Shown: positions 1 through 8,302, counted from the stretch's first letter. The stretch is 31,711 nucleotides of DNA from an uncultured Collinsella sp. (GCA_900549345.1 UROC01000015.1:1-31711), one strand, 5' to 3'. The notes: a model not told the origin generated them from the sequence alone. Program-made: numbers and translations.

Positions 1-2
1 AC

Positions 3-1481
3 GCTAAGGGCCAGCCGGTCCTGGTGGGTACCGTCTCCATCGAGAGCTCCGAGAAGCTGTCCGCCGCCCTCACGAAGCGCGGTATCGCGCACGAGGTCCT
101 CAACGCCAAGCACCACGAGCGCGAGGCTCATATCGTTGCCCAGGCCGGACGCTACGGCGCCGTGACCATCGCTACCAACATGGCCGGTCGTGGTACCGAC
201 ATCCTGTTGGGCGGCAACCCCGACGAGCTGGTGCGCGAGCGCCTTGAGTACGAGGGCCTGACCATGGAGGACGTGACGCCCGAGCAGCTTGAGCAGTTTA
301 ACGCCGAGGCCAAGGAGACCTGCAAGGCCGAGCGCGAGCGCGTGCTTGCCGCCGGCGGCCTGACCGTTATCGGCACCGAGCGCCACGAGTCCCGTCGTAT
401 CGACAACCAGCTGCGCGGCCGCTCCGGCCGTCAGGGCGATCCGGGCGAGACCCAGTTCTACCTGTCGCTCGAGGACGACCTCATGCGCCTGTTCGGCGGC
501 GACAAGATGGACCGCGTCTCCAAGATGATGGTCACGGCCGACATGGGCGACGACATGCCCATCCAGCACAAGATCATCTCCAAGGCCGTCGAGAGCGCCC
601 AGCACAAGGTCGAGAGCATCAACTTCTCCATGCGCAAGAGCGTCCTTGAGTACGACGACGTCATGAACAAGCAGCGCCAGGTCATCTACGCTGAGCGCAA
701 TAAGATTCTGGACGGCAAGGACCTGACCGACCACATCACCGAGGTCATGCACGATACCGTGTACCGCTGCGTGCAGGAGTTCTGCACCAAGGACAGCCAC
801 GAGGGCGAGCGCGATCTTGAGGGCCTGCGCAAGTGGGTTGTGGAGCTCACCGGCCACATCGATACGCCGAAGTTCCCCGACGAGGATTATGAGGCTCTGG
901 CTGCCGATGTCCTGGCTTACGTAGAGAAGTGCTACAACATGAAGGCCGAGCGCTTGGGCGAGGACCTGATGCGCGAGCTCAACACCCAGGTCATGCTGCG
1001 CGTCATCGATACCCGCTGGATGAACTACCTGCAGGAGATGGACTACCTCAAGACCGGCATCGGCCTGCGCGGCTTTGGCCAGCGCGACCCGCTGGTCGAG
1101 TACAAGACCGAGGCCTACGGCGCGTTCCAGATACTCGTCGACACCATGTACGAGGATTACCTGCGCACGGTTCTGCGCATCGAGATCAAGGCTGCCCCGC
1201 GTGCCGTGGAGCACAAGGAGGAGCCCGCGCTCGAGGGTGCGCACTTCTCCGGTCCTGCCGAGGTCGATGGTGACAACGGCGACTCGGTGCTGCGCAAACA
1301 GGCGCAGGTGCAGGCCCGCACGGCTGTCCAGGGTGGTCCGGCTGCCGTCAACAACGGTGGCAAGGTGACCACCTATCGCAAGTCCGAGAGCGACGATCCG
1401 TACGTCAACGTGGGCCGCAACGACCCGTGCCCCTGCGGTAGCGGCAAGAAGTTTAAGTACTGCCACGGCAGGAATCGTTAA
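3..1481 (+). CDS. secA: Protein translocase subunit SecA, C-terminal part (5' end outside window)
   Basis: This is the last 492 residues of SecA, the ATPase that drives proteins through the SecYEG channel at the membrane. The frame is already open at the left edge (A-K-G-Q-P-V-L-V-G-T), so the true start is upstream. Visible landmarks are the end of the second helicase domain (NMAGRGTDILLGGNP, then QLRGRSGRQGDPGE), the helical scaffold and wing regions, and a C-terminal tail ending in the zinc-binding SEC-C motif DPCPCGSGKKFKYCHG. The linker before that motif is low in complexity and rich in Ala, Gln and Val, as usual for SecA. The TAA stop shares its final A with the ATG of prfB, so the two genes are probably translationally coupled. 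Confidence 0.98.
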   Translation, partial: AKGQPVLVGTVSIESSEKLSAALTKRGIAHEVLNAKHHEREAHIVAQAGRYGAVTIATNMAGRGTDILLGGNPDELVRERLEYEGLTMEDVTPEQLEQFNAEAKETCKAERERVLAAGGLTVIGTERHESRRIDNQLRGRSGRQGDPGETQFYLSLEDDLMRLFGGDKMDRVSKMMVTADMGDDMPIQHKIISKAVESAQHKVESINFSMRKSVLEYDDVMNKQRQVIYAERNKILDGKDLTDHITEVMHDTVYRCVQEFCTKDSHEGERDLEGLRKWVVELTGHIDTPKFPDEDYEALAADVLAYVEKCYNMKAERLGEDLMRELNTQVMLRVIDTRWMNYLQEMDYLKTGIGLRGFGQRDPLVEYKTEAYGAFQILVDTMYEDYLRTVLRIEIKAAPRAVEHKEEPALEGAHFSGPAEVDGDNGDSVLRKQAQVQARTAVQGGPAAVNNGGKVTTYRKSESDDPYVNVGRNDPCPCGSGKKFKYCHGRNR

Positions 1482-2629
1482 TGGCTGAGGCTTTAGAGGT
1501 AACGCCCGCCGAGCTGGACGCGTTTGCGGACCGGCTCGGTGAGGTCGAGTCGTATCTCCACTTGGACGAAAAGCGCACGCGCGTGACCGAGCTCGAGGCC
1601 AAAAGCGTGGCCCCCGGCTTTTGGGATGACGCCAACGCCGCTCGCGCCACGATGGAGGAGATCGCGCGCACCAAGGAAGATATCGCTGCCGTGGACACCG
1701 CGCGCGGCGAGCTTTCCGATGCCCGCGCTGCGCTGGAACTTGCCGAGGAGATGGGGGATGACCCCGACGCCGTCGCATTGCGCGAGGAGGCTGCCGCTAC
1801 GGCAGAACGCCTAGCCCGCGCCATCGACGAGCTTGAGCTTGCGAGCTGGTTTACCGGGGAGTTCGACCATGGCGACGCGATTGTGACCATCAAGCCCGGG
1901 CAGGGTGGTTTGGAGGCCCAGGATTGGACCTTCATGCTCTTTAAGATGTACATGAAGTACTGCCAGCGCCGCGGTTGGAAGGTCACCATCAACGATTGCC
2001 CCGCGGCCGAGGTCATTGGCATTGATCGTGCGACCTTTACCGTCGAAGGCAAGGATGCTTTTGGCATGCTTCGCGCCGAGGCCGGTGTCCACCGCCTGGT
2101 GCGCATTAGCCCCACCGACGACAAGAAGCGCCGCCAGACCACGTTTGCCGGCGTCGAGGTCATTCCGGTGCTGCCCGACGATATCGATATCGAGATCAAC
2201 CCCGACGACATCCGCGTCGACGTGTACCACGCAAGTGGCCCGGGTGGCCAGGGCGTAAACACCACCGACTCCGCCGTGCGCGTGACGCATTTCCCCAGCG
2301 GCATTGTGGTCACCTGCCAAAACGAGCGCAGCCAGATCCAGAACAAGGCCGCGTGCATGCAGATCCTCAAGGCTCGCCTGCACGAGATTGAGCTCGAGAA
2401 GCGTGCCGAGGCCCTGGACGAGATTCGCGGACCCAAGACCACGATTGGTTTTGGCAACCAGATCCGCAGCTACGTGCTCTACCCGTACCAGATGGTTAAG
2501 GACCTGCGTACGGGCGTGGAGACCAGCAACGTCGAGGCCGTTCTTGACGATGGCGATTTGGATCCGTTTGTTATTGGCTATCACCGTTGGGCTACCGGCA
2601 ACGCCGATGTAGAAGGCTCGGAGATCTAA
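1481..2629 (+). CDS. prfB: Peptide chain release factor 2
   Basis: RF2 ends translation at UAA and UGA; its GGQ loop promotes peptidyl-tRNA hydrolysis. The 382-residue protein has the GGQ motif in SGPGGQGVNTTDSAVR, followed by the conserved QNERSQIQNK segment. The start ATG overlaps the secA stop (TAATG). The reading frame is continuous through the region around codon 25, so the in-frame TGA and programmed +1 frameshift of many prfB genes are absent. The stop-codon recognition loop reads VRISPTDDKKRRQTTF: where RF2 normally has the tripeptide Ser-Pro-Phe, this protein has Ser-Pro-Thr. The length and GGQ context support a functional factor. The substitution is discussed as a finding together with the scarcity of TGA stops in the window. 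Confidence 0.97.
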   Translation: MAEALEVTPAELDAFADRLGEVESYLHLDEKRTRVTELEAKSVAPGFWDDANAARATMEEIARTKEDIAAVDTARGELSDARAALELAEEMGDDPDAVALREEAAATAERLARAIDELELASWFTGEFDHGDAIVTIKPGQGGLEAQDWTFMLFKMYMKYCQRRGWKVTINDCPAAEVIGIDRATFTVEGKDAFGMLRAEAGVHRLVRISPTDDKKRRQTTFAGVEVIPVLPDDIDIEINPDDIRVDVYHASGPGGQGVNTTDSAVRVTHFPSGIVVTCQNERSQIQNKAACMQILKARLHEIELEKRAEALDEIRGPKTTIGFGNQIRSYVLYPYQMVKDLRTGVETSNVEAVLDDGDLDPFVIGYHRWATGNADVEGSEI

Positions 2630-2690
2630 AACATCGGGCGGCTTCAAGCCGATGCTAAGCCCAACGGTTGGACGGGTTTGTATTCGGAAT

Positions 2691-2716
2691 AAACCCTGCG
2701 CAGGGGTGGTTTTTGT
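2691..2716 (+). terminator. Possible terminator downstream of prfB
   Basis: The palindrome CCCTGCGCAGGG is followed by GTGGTTTTTG. The stem is short, so this is only a possible terminator for secA-prfB. Confidence 0.35.
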
Positions 2717-2753
2717 CCGGCGAATCGGTAGAATCGAATACAAGAAGAAGTTC

Positions 2754-2782
2754 AAAGCGCATCCGATGGGGTGCGCTTTTTT
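2754..2782 (+). terminator. Strong intrinsic-terminator-like hairpin just upstream of the YitT gene
   Basis: An 11-bp stem (AAAGCGCATCC with GGGTGCGCTTT, one G-U pair) with a 4-nt loop is followed by six T. The T run ends at 2782, the ribosome binding site GGGAGG lies at 2785-2790 and the ATG at 2795. It could end prfB transcription or act as an attenuator in the leader of the next gene. Confidence 0.75.
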
Positions 2783-2794
2783 GAGGGAGGCAGC

Positions 2795-3685
2795 ATGGCA
2801 TATCGTCTGGACATTAAGCGCATTCTTTCGATGAACTTCTTTCACGACCTGCCCCAGATTATGTTGGGGTGCGCTCTGGCCGCTATTGCGACCGACCTGT
2901 TTTTGATTCCTAACGGCCTTGCTGCCGGTGGCGTTACGGGCCTTGCCACCATTATCCAGGCGGTCGGCGCATCGCGCGGTCTATCGCTTCCCGTTGGTAT
3001 TCAGACGATCGTGATGAACGCCTTGCTGCTGCTGGTCGTTATGCGCGAGGGCGGCATGTTCTACGTGGTGCAGACGGCGACAGGCTTTGTGCTGCTGGGC
3101 TTTTTCACCGACCTGTTCGCTCCGTTTGTGGCGCCGCTGGCACATGCCGATCTGATGCTGCCCGCTATGTGGGGCGGCATCATCACGGGCATCGGTTATG
3201 GCATGGTGCTGCGCGCCGGCGCCAACACCGGCGGCTCGGACACGATTGGCCAAATCATCTCGCGTAATACCTCGCTGCCCGTGGGCTCGACCGTCATGGC
3301 GATCGATGTTGCCGTATGTGCGCTGTCGGCTCCGGTCTTTTCAATCGAAAATGCACTATATGCAGGCCTTTCGATGGTCATTAGCGGCTACGTGATCGAT
3401 GCCGTGGTCGATGGCGGCAACAAGCGTCGTATGGTACTCATCATCTCGGACAAGTTCCCTGATATCGCTGCCGATATTATGTATGGCCTGGGTCGTGGTT
3501 GTACCAAGTTTAAGGCGACTGGCATGTATTCGGGTGCTGAGAAGCCGGTGATCATGGTCATCGTGAGCCGTCGAGAGCTCAATACCCTTAAGACGATCGT
3601 GCGCGAGCGCGATCCTCACGCCATTGTGACGGTCGCTGACGTTACGGAAGCCTTCGGCGAGGGATTCAAGGACATTAGCGCGTAG
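2795..3685 (+). CDS. YitT family integral membrane protein (DUF161 plus DUF2179)
   Basis: A 296-residue membrane protein of the YitT family, whose substrate is not established. The first roughly 200 residues hold about five or six hydrophobic segments with the family's glycine-rich turns (IPNGLAAGGVTGLA, RAGANTGGSDTIGQI). The last 80 or so residues form a soluble DUF2179-type domain (RRMVLIISDKFPDIAADIM through VADVTEAFGEGF). I chose ATG 2795 because GGGAGG ends 4 nt upstream. A GTG at 2771 is in frame but lies inside the terminator stem and lacks a binding site. The gene stands alone between prfB and the transketolase pair. A weak -10 candidate TAGAAT lies at 2729-2734 without a clear -35. 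Confidence 0.9.
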   Translation: MAYRLDIKRILSMNFFHDLPQIMLGCALAAIATDLFLIPNGLAAGGVTGLATIIQAVGASRGLSLPVGIQTIVMNALLLLVVMREGGMFYVVQTATGFVLLGFFTDLFAPFVAPLAHADLMLPAMWGGIITGIGYGMVLRAGANTGGSDTIGQIISRNTSLPVGSTVMAIDVAVCALSAPVFSIENALYAGLSMVISGYVIDAVVDGGNKRRMVLIISDKFPDIAADIMYGLGRGCTKFKATGMYSGAEKPVIMVIVSRRELNTLKTIVRERDPHAIVTVADVTEAFGEGFKDISA

Positions 3686-3892
3686 GGGCGACCGCGTTCC
3701 ATCCAAAAGACGTTCACATTGATAAACCGTTTCATCAGCGGTTCTGCCTGCTAAATTGTTCAAATAATGATAAAAACTCTGGTAAAGCCATCAGTTTCCA
3801 GCATAATGAATGACGTACGTGCATTGCGGCTGTGTTGGGATTACCTTCGGTGCCGTGCGCATCTTGTCTAAAGAGGATGAAAGGAAGGCACA

Positions 3893-4723
3893 ATGAGCGA
3901 CGAAGAGCTCAAAAAGGTTGCCAACGAGGTAAGGAAGGGCATCGTCACCGGCGTGCACGCTGCCAAGTCCGGCCATCCGGGCGGTTCGCTCGGTGCTGCC
4001 GACATCATGACCTATCTGTACTTTGAGGAAATGAACGTCGACCCGTCCGATCCCCGCAAGGCCGATCGCGACCGTTTTGTGCTCTCCAAGGGCCATTGCG
4101 CTCCGGGCCTGTACGCCGTGCTCGCCGAGCGTGGGTTCTTCCCCAAGGAGGATCTCGAGACGCTGCGCCACATCGGCAGTCACCTGCAGGGTCACCCCAA
4201 CATGAACGACACCCCGGGCGTTGACATGTCCACCGGTTCGCTCGGCCAGGGCATCTCCGCCGCCGTGGGCATGGCCGTTGCCGCCAAGCACTGGGGCGAT
4301 ACTTACCGCACGTACGCCCTGCTGGGCGATGGCGAGAGCGAGGAGGGCCAGGTCTGGGAGGCCGCCATGTTTGCCGGCAACCAGCAGCTCGATAACCTTT
4401 GCGTGATCGTCGACCACAACGGTCTGCAGATCGACGGCCCCGTCGAGGAGGTCAACGACCCCATGCCGCTCGCCGACAAGTTCCGTGCTTTTAAGTTCCA
4501 CGTTGTGGAGCTCGCCGACGGCAACGATTTCGACCAGATCCGCGCCGCCTTTGCCGAGGCCCGCGCCACCAAGGGCCAGCCTACGGCCATTATCGCCGAG
4601 ACCACAAAGGGCAAGGGCGTGTCATTTATGGAGAACCAGGTTGGCTGGCACGGCAAGGCCCCCAACGATGAACAGTTTGAGCAGGCCATGGCAGAGCTCA
4701 CGGCCGCCGGAGAGGAGCTCTAG
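3893..4723 (+). CDS. Transketolase, N-terminal (ThDP-binding) subunit
   Basis: This is the first half of a split transketolase. It binds thiamine diphosphate and Mg and, with the next gene product, moves two-carbon ketol units between sugar phosphates in the non-oxidative pentose phosphate pathway. The 276-residue protein shows SGHPGGSLGAADI near residue 25, LSKGHCAPGLYA, and the ThDP motif GDGESEEGQVWEA ending in DHNGLQIDG. Length is typical for the split archaeal/Gram-positive form. The ATG is preceded by AAGGAAGG at good spacing. The stop TAG is one base before the ATG of the C-terminal subunit, so the two are co-translated. No convincing promoter was found in the 207-nt gap upstream. Confidence 0.96.
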   Translation: MSDEELKKVANEVRKGIVTGVHAAKSGHPGGSLGAADIMTYLYFEEMNVDPSDPRKADRDRFVLSKGHCAPGLYAVLAERGFFPKEDLETLRHIGSHLQGHPNMNDTPGVDMSTGSLGQGISAAVGMAVAAKHWGDTYRTYALLGDGESEEGQVWEAAMFAGNQQLDNLCVIVDHNGLQIDGPVEEVNDPMPLADKFRAFKFHVVELADGNDFDQIRAAFAEARATKGQPTAIIAETTKGKGVSFMENQVGWHGKAPNDEQFEQAMAELTAAGEEL

Positions 4724-4724
4724 G

Positions 4725-5666
4725 ATGGCAGACGTCAAGAAAATCGCCACGCGCGTAAGCTACGGCGAGGCCCTCGTCGAGCTCGCCAACGAGCACGATG
4801 ACTTTGTGGTCCTCGACGCCGACCTGGCCGCCGCCACGCAGACCGGCAAGTTTAAGGCCGCTTGCCCCGACCGCTTCTTCGATGTGGGCATTGCCGAGAG
4901 CAACCTGATGGGTGTTGCCGCCGGTATCGCAACCACCGGTCGCGTTGCCTTTGCGAGCACCTTTGCCATGTTCGCCGCCGGCCGCGCCTTTGAGCAGGTC
5001 CGTAACTCCATCGGCTACCCGCACCTCAACGTTAAGATCGGTGCCACGCACGCCGGTATCTCGGTGGGCGAGGACGGTGCCACGCACCAGTGCTGCGAGG
5101 ATATCGCTCTCATGCGCGTCATCCCCGGCATGACTGTGATCGTTCCCGCCGACGACGTGGAGGCCCGCGCCGTGACGCGCGCCGCCTACGAGTGCGACGG
5201 TCCGGTGTACATGCGCTTTGCCCGTTTGGCCTCGCCGGTTATCAACGACCCCGAGACCTACAAGTTCGAGGTAGGCAAGGGCATCGTCATGCGCGAGGGC
5301 ACCGACGTCACCATCATCGCCTGCGGCCTAATGGTCGGCGAGGCCCTCGAGGCCGCCGAGCAGCTCGCTGCCGAGGGCATCGATGCCGAGGTCATCAACA
5401 TGCACACCATCAAGCCCATCGACGCCGACCTGATCGTCAAGAGCGCTACCAAGACCGGCCACGTCGTGACCGTCGAGGAGCACTCTGTGATCGGTGGCCT
5501 GGGCAGCGCCGTTGCCGACGTCCTGTGCGAGCAGTGCCCGACGCCGCTCAAGAAGATTGGCGTCAACGACACCTTTGGCGAGTCCGGTCCGGGTGCCGAG
5601 CTCCTGCACAAGTACGGTCTGGACGCCGCCAACATCGTGGCGACCACCAAGGAGTTCTTGGCCTAG
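4725..5666 (+). CDS. Transketolase, C-terminal subunit
   Basis: The 313-residue second half of the split transketolase carries the pyrimidine-binding and C-terminal domains. Motifs include the catalytic-glutamate region DVGIAESNLMGVAAGIA, ASTFAMFAAGRAFEQVR, GATHAGISVGEDGATHQ and the C-terminal VTVEEHSVIGGLGSAVAD. The reading frame extends further upstream, but ATG 4725 is the logical start: it gives the canonical N-terminus and has GAGGAG 8 nt upstream inside the end of the preceding gene. It forms a two-gene operon with the N-terminal subunit, closed by a terminator at 5713. Confidence 0.96.
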   Translation: MADVKKIATRVSYGEALVELANEHDDFVVLDADLAAATQTGKFKAACPDRFFDVGIAESNLMGVAAGIATTGRVAFASTFAMFAAGRAFEQVRNSIGYPHLNVKIGATHAGISVGEDGATHQCCEDIALMRVIPGMTVIVPADDVEARAVTRAAYECDGPVYMRFARLASPVINDPETYKFEVGKGIVMREGTDVTIIACGLMVGEALEAAEQLAAEGIDAEVINMHTIKPIDADLIVKSATKTGHVVTVEEHSVIGGLGSAVADVLCEQCPTPLKKIGVNDTFGESGPGAELLHKYGLDAANIVATTKEFLA

Positions 5667-5712
5667 GACAAGACGAGGCAAAGTATCGCCTCAACAACCA
5701 CATGCAAACCAG

Positions 5713-5746
5713 AACAGGGGCGTCCCCAAAGAGGGCGCCCCTGTTT
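5713..5746 (+). terminator. Terminator of the transketolase operon
   Basis: A perfect 10-bp stem (AACAGGGGCG with CGCCCCTGTT) around a 13-nt loop ends in TTT. It lies 47 nt after the transketolase stop. Confidence 0.8.
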
Positions 5747-5830
5747 ATGCTGAATTTAAATTAGAGTCCTGCCAAGCAAAGTTCCCATGGGGAAACGGGC
5801 CCATCCCAACAAAGTGCAATTCAGACCCTT

Positions 5831-5861
5831 CCAACTTTGTATGCGCAGCATCTCAAGTTGG
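5831..5861. repeat. Small inverted repeat beside the large palindrome
   Basis: CCAACTT (5831-5837) and AAGTTGG (5855-5861) are perfect inverted copies 17 nt apart, just left of the 128-nt palindrome. Together with the transketolase terminator and the palindrome they account for most of the recognisable structure in the gene-free stretch 5667-6116. Confidence 0.5.
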
Positions 5862-5885
5862 TGCGTCGGCCCCATAGTAGCCGCA

Positions 5886-6013
5886 GGCCGGGCACAGGGT
5901 TACCTCCCAAATCTTTCCGCAGCGCAGGCCGGCGTTTGTCCGCAGCTCCGCAGGAGCAGGACAAATGCCGGCCATGCGCGAGGACGATTTGGGAGGTAAC
6001 CCTGCGCCCGGCC
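5886..6013. repeat. 128-nt near-perfect palindromic element
   Basis: The outer arms 5886-5913 and 5986-6013 are 28-nt inverted copies with one mismatch. Each contains the block GGGTTACCTCCCAAATC or its complement. Inside them, 5922-5941 and 5959-5979 form a second inverted pair (GGCCGGCGTTTGTCC against GGACAAATGCCGGCC) in which the one substitution is a G-U in RNA. The tip pairs GCTCC (5945) with GGAGC (5953) around a GCA loop. The whole can fold into one long hairpin or cruciform. There is no T run, so it is not a simple terminator. It is probably a miniature mobile or REP-like element, but the family is not recognised. Confidence 0.8.
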
Positions 6014-6065
6014 GGTGAGACCCAAACCCCGCCATGCTTCTTATGTGCAGCAAAGCTAATGCTGC

Positions 6066-6071
6066 TAAAAT
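6066..6071 (+). promoter_or_regulatory. Possible -10 element for ftsEX
   Basis: TAAAAT lies 46 nt before the ftsE start. No good -35 is seen, so this is tentative. Confidence 0.3.
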
Positions 6072-6116
6072 ACAAAGCGCTCATGTAGTTTAAACGCACG
6101 ACGATAAGGAGCACCA

Positions 6117-7337
6117 GTGGGTAACCACTTCCGTACCTCCGGTGCGGGCGATGATGCCCCCAAGACGCAGACAGGCGTCCAGGGCAGTCGTTTCGCCACT
6201 CCGGATTCAGAGGGCCAGCCTGTTGCTCAGGCCCCCGCTCAGCCGGCAGATCAGGCACAGCCGGCATCCGATCCCTTTGCCTACAATCCCACCAGCGATG
6301 TCGCGCTTTCCGGCACGGCGGGTTTTGAGCCCGTTCAGGCCGTGACCGCTCGCGTGGAGCAGCCTCAGGCTGGCGCCGCCGCGCCGCAGCCTACCATGGC
6401 CGGCATTCCCGACCCCATGGCCCCTGCGACGCCGGTTCCTCAGCCTGCGCAGTCCGGTCTCTTTGCCGCTATTCCCGATCCCACGCAGCCTGCTGCCCCG
6501 GTGGTCGAGAGCGATCAGGCAGCCGAGGTCGCAAGCCTCGATAACGCGCTCAACAACCCCGATTTTACGTCGGTGTTTGCGCCCATCGATCCGCAGGCCA
6601 GCCGCAAGAAGATGGCCAAGCAGGCCGGTGTCGAGCCCGTCATCCTTATGGAGCATGTCACCAAGATCTATCCGGCACAGCCCAACAAGCCTGCACTTGA
6701 CGACATCAACATTGAGATCTATCCGGGCGAGTTCGTCTTCCTGGTCGGTCATTCCGGCTCGGGTAAGACCACGCTGCTGTCGACGCTCAACCGCGACGTC
6801 AAGCCGACGAGCGGTCGCATCCTGGTTGCCGGTCAGGACCTCATGAAGATCAAGAACCGCAAGGTTCCGTTCCTGCGCCGCCAGATTGGCGCCGTGTTCC
6901 AGGACTTTAAGCTTCTGCCGCAAAAGACCGCCTACGAAAACGTGGCGTTTGCCCTGCAGTGCATCGGCAAGCCCAAGGGCGTCATTCGCAGCCAGGTGCC
7001 CGAGGTGCTGCGTCTGGTCGGTCTGGCCGATCAGATGGACTCGCTGCCCGACCAGCTTTCCGGTGGCGAGCAGCAGCGCGTCGCCGTCGCCCGCGCTATG
7101 GTCAACCGTCCGCCGCTGCTGATCTGCGACGAGCCCACGGGTAACCTCGACCCGGCGATCTCGCTGGGCATCATGAAGCTGCTCGAGCGTATTAACCGCA
7201 CCGGCACCACCGTGATCGTCGCCACGCACGACCGCGAGATGGTCGATAGCATGCACCGTCGCGTGATCGCCCTCGAGGGCGGCCACGTTATCCGCGACCA
7301 GGAGAGGGGAGGTTACGGCAACTATGGCACCAACTAA
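6117..7337 (+). CDS. ftsE: Cell division ATP-binding protein FtsE with long N-terminal extension
   Basis: FtsE is the ATPase partner of FtsX and controls peptidoglycan hydrolysis at the division site. The ABC domain occupies about residues 174-395: Walker A GHSGSGKTTL at 211-220, Q-loop Q262, signature LSGGEQQRVAVARAM from 314, Walker B LLICDEPTGNLD from 334, and switch histidine in VATHD at 371. Ahead of it lie about 170 residues rich in Pro, Ala and Gln and predicted to be disordered; typical FtsE is only about 220-230 residues. The GTG start at 6117 has AAGGAG 5 nt upstream and no better start is seen near the ABC domain, so the long form is favoured. The stop lies 14 nt inside ftsX. Confidence 0.94.
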   Translation: MGNHFRTSGAGDDAPKTQTGVQGSRFATPDSEGQPVAQAPAQPADQAQPASDPFAYNPTSDVALSGTAGFEPVQAVTARVEQPQAGAAAPQPTMAGIPDPMAPATPVPQPAQSGLFAAIPDPTQPAAPVVESDQAAEVASLDNALNNPDFTSVFAPIDPQASRKKMAKQAGVEPVILMEHVTKIYPAQPNKPALDDINIEIYPGEFVFLVGHSGSGKTTLLSTLNRDVKPTSGRILVAGQDLMKIKNRKVPFLRRQIGAVFQDFKLLPQKTAYENVAFALQCIGKPKGVIRSQVPEVLRLVGLADQMDSLPDQLSGGEQQRVAVARAMVNRPPLLICDEPTGNLDPAISLGIMKLLERINRTGTTVIVATHDREMVDSMHRRVIALEGGHVIRDQERGGYGNYGTN

Positions 7338-8244
7338 CGTGGGCTACTCCTTCAAAGAGGCAATCAGTCACTTCTTCCGTAACTGGACTACCTCGCTCGG
7401 CGCCGTCATCACGATCTTCCTTTCGCTGTTTATCATCGGCCTGTTCATCATGGGCTCTGCGATGCTGAACTCCGTGATCGGCACCGTCGAGGATCAGGTT
7501 GTCATCAACGCGTTCATTAGCGATGACGCCGATCAGGCCGATGTTCAGGCTTTTGAGGCCGAGCTTAAGACGTGGAATAACGTCAAGTCCGTGACCTATA
7601 AGGACAAGGACGACGCGCTGGCCGAGTATACGAGCAAGATGTCGGGCAACGCCGACGCCACCATGAGCGCGCTCGATGGCCAGAACCCGCTGCCGGCTTC
7701 GTTTGCAATTGAGATGGACGATCCGTCCAAGGTCGAGAGCACGGCCCAGAAGCTCAAGAAGAACGCCGACTTCCAGAAGATCGCGGATGACGGCGACGTC
7801 AACGCGAGCGTGCTGTACGGCCAGGAGGAAGTGAGCCGCCTGTTCCAGGTGACCAACTACATCCGCATCGCCGCCGTGGTGCTCGTTGGCCTTTTGACCT
7901 TTATCGCATTCATCTTCATCAACAACACGATTCGCCTGTCCATCACGGCGCGTCGTCGTGAGATTGCGATTATGCGTCTGGTCGGCGCCAGCAACGGCTT
8001 CATTCGCGGCCCGTTTATCACCGAGGGCGTACTGCAGGCCATTTTGGGCTCGCTGCTTTCCATCGGCGTTCTGGAGCTGCTGCGCAATCTGATGATTCCG
8101 CGTTTGCAGGAGAGCATCGGCTGGATGTCGTTTGCCCTGCCGATGCAGTACTACCTGGTGACCTATGCTGCGCTGATTCTGGTCGGCGTGATTATCGGTC
8201 TCTTTGGTTCTGCCATCGCCATGCGCCGCTACCTGCGCGTGTAG
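7324..8244 (+). CDS. ftsX: Cell division permease-like protein FtsX
   Basis: The 306-residue membrane partner of FtsE. It has the FtsX plan: one N-terminal transmembrane segment (about residues 22-45), an extracytoplasmic domain of about 130 residues, then three membrane segments. The cytoplasmic loop contains the family motif TARRREIAIMRLVGASNGFIRGPF. The ATG overlaps the end of ftsE by 14 nt and is preceded by GAGGGGAGG, so the pair is translationally coupled. A strong terminator follows at 8269. Confidence 0.96.
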   Translation: MAPTNVGYSFKEAISHFFRNWTTSLGAVITIFLSLFIIGLFIMGSAMLNSVIGTVEDQVVINAFISDDADQADVQAFEAELKTWNNVKSVTYKDKDDALAEYTSKMSGNADATMSALDGQNPLPASFAIEMDDPSKVESTAQKLKKNADFQKIADDGDVNASVLYGQEEVSRLFQVTNYIRIAAVVLVGLLTFIAFIFINNTIRLSITARRREIAIMRLVGASNGFIRGPFITEGVLQAILGSLLSIGVLELLRNLMIPRLQESIGWMSFALPMQYYLVTYAALILVGVIIGLFGSAIAMRRYLRV

Positions 8245-8268
8245 GCATGCCTGGAATTCATCCCTTCC

Positions 8269-8302
8269 AACGGGTCGTCTCTTGCGGGGCGGCCCGTTTT
8301 TT
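8269..8302 (+). terminator. Terminator of ftsEX
   Basis: A 13-bp stem including three G-U pairs (AACGGGTCGTCTC with GGGGCGGCCCGTT), loop TTGC, followed by T residues. Confidence 0.88.

Noticed and set aside
2660..2760. Second full promoter (TTGTCC with TAGAAT) before the YitT gene
   Set aside because: The spacer would be only 10 nt, so the -35 is not acceptable.
5853..6053. Minus-strand frame ending in a zinc-ribbon-like CGKIWEVTLCPACGYYGADAPT-type tail
   Set aside because: It spans the 128-nt palindrome, has no ribosome binding site, and the same peptide is mirrored by the other arm. I treat it as a by-product or relic of the palindromic element, not a gene.
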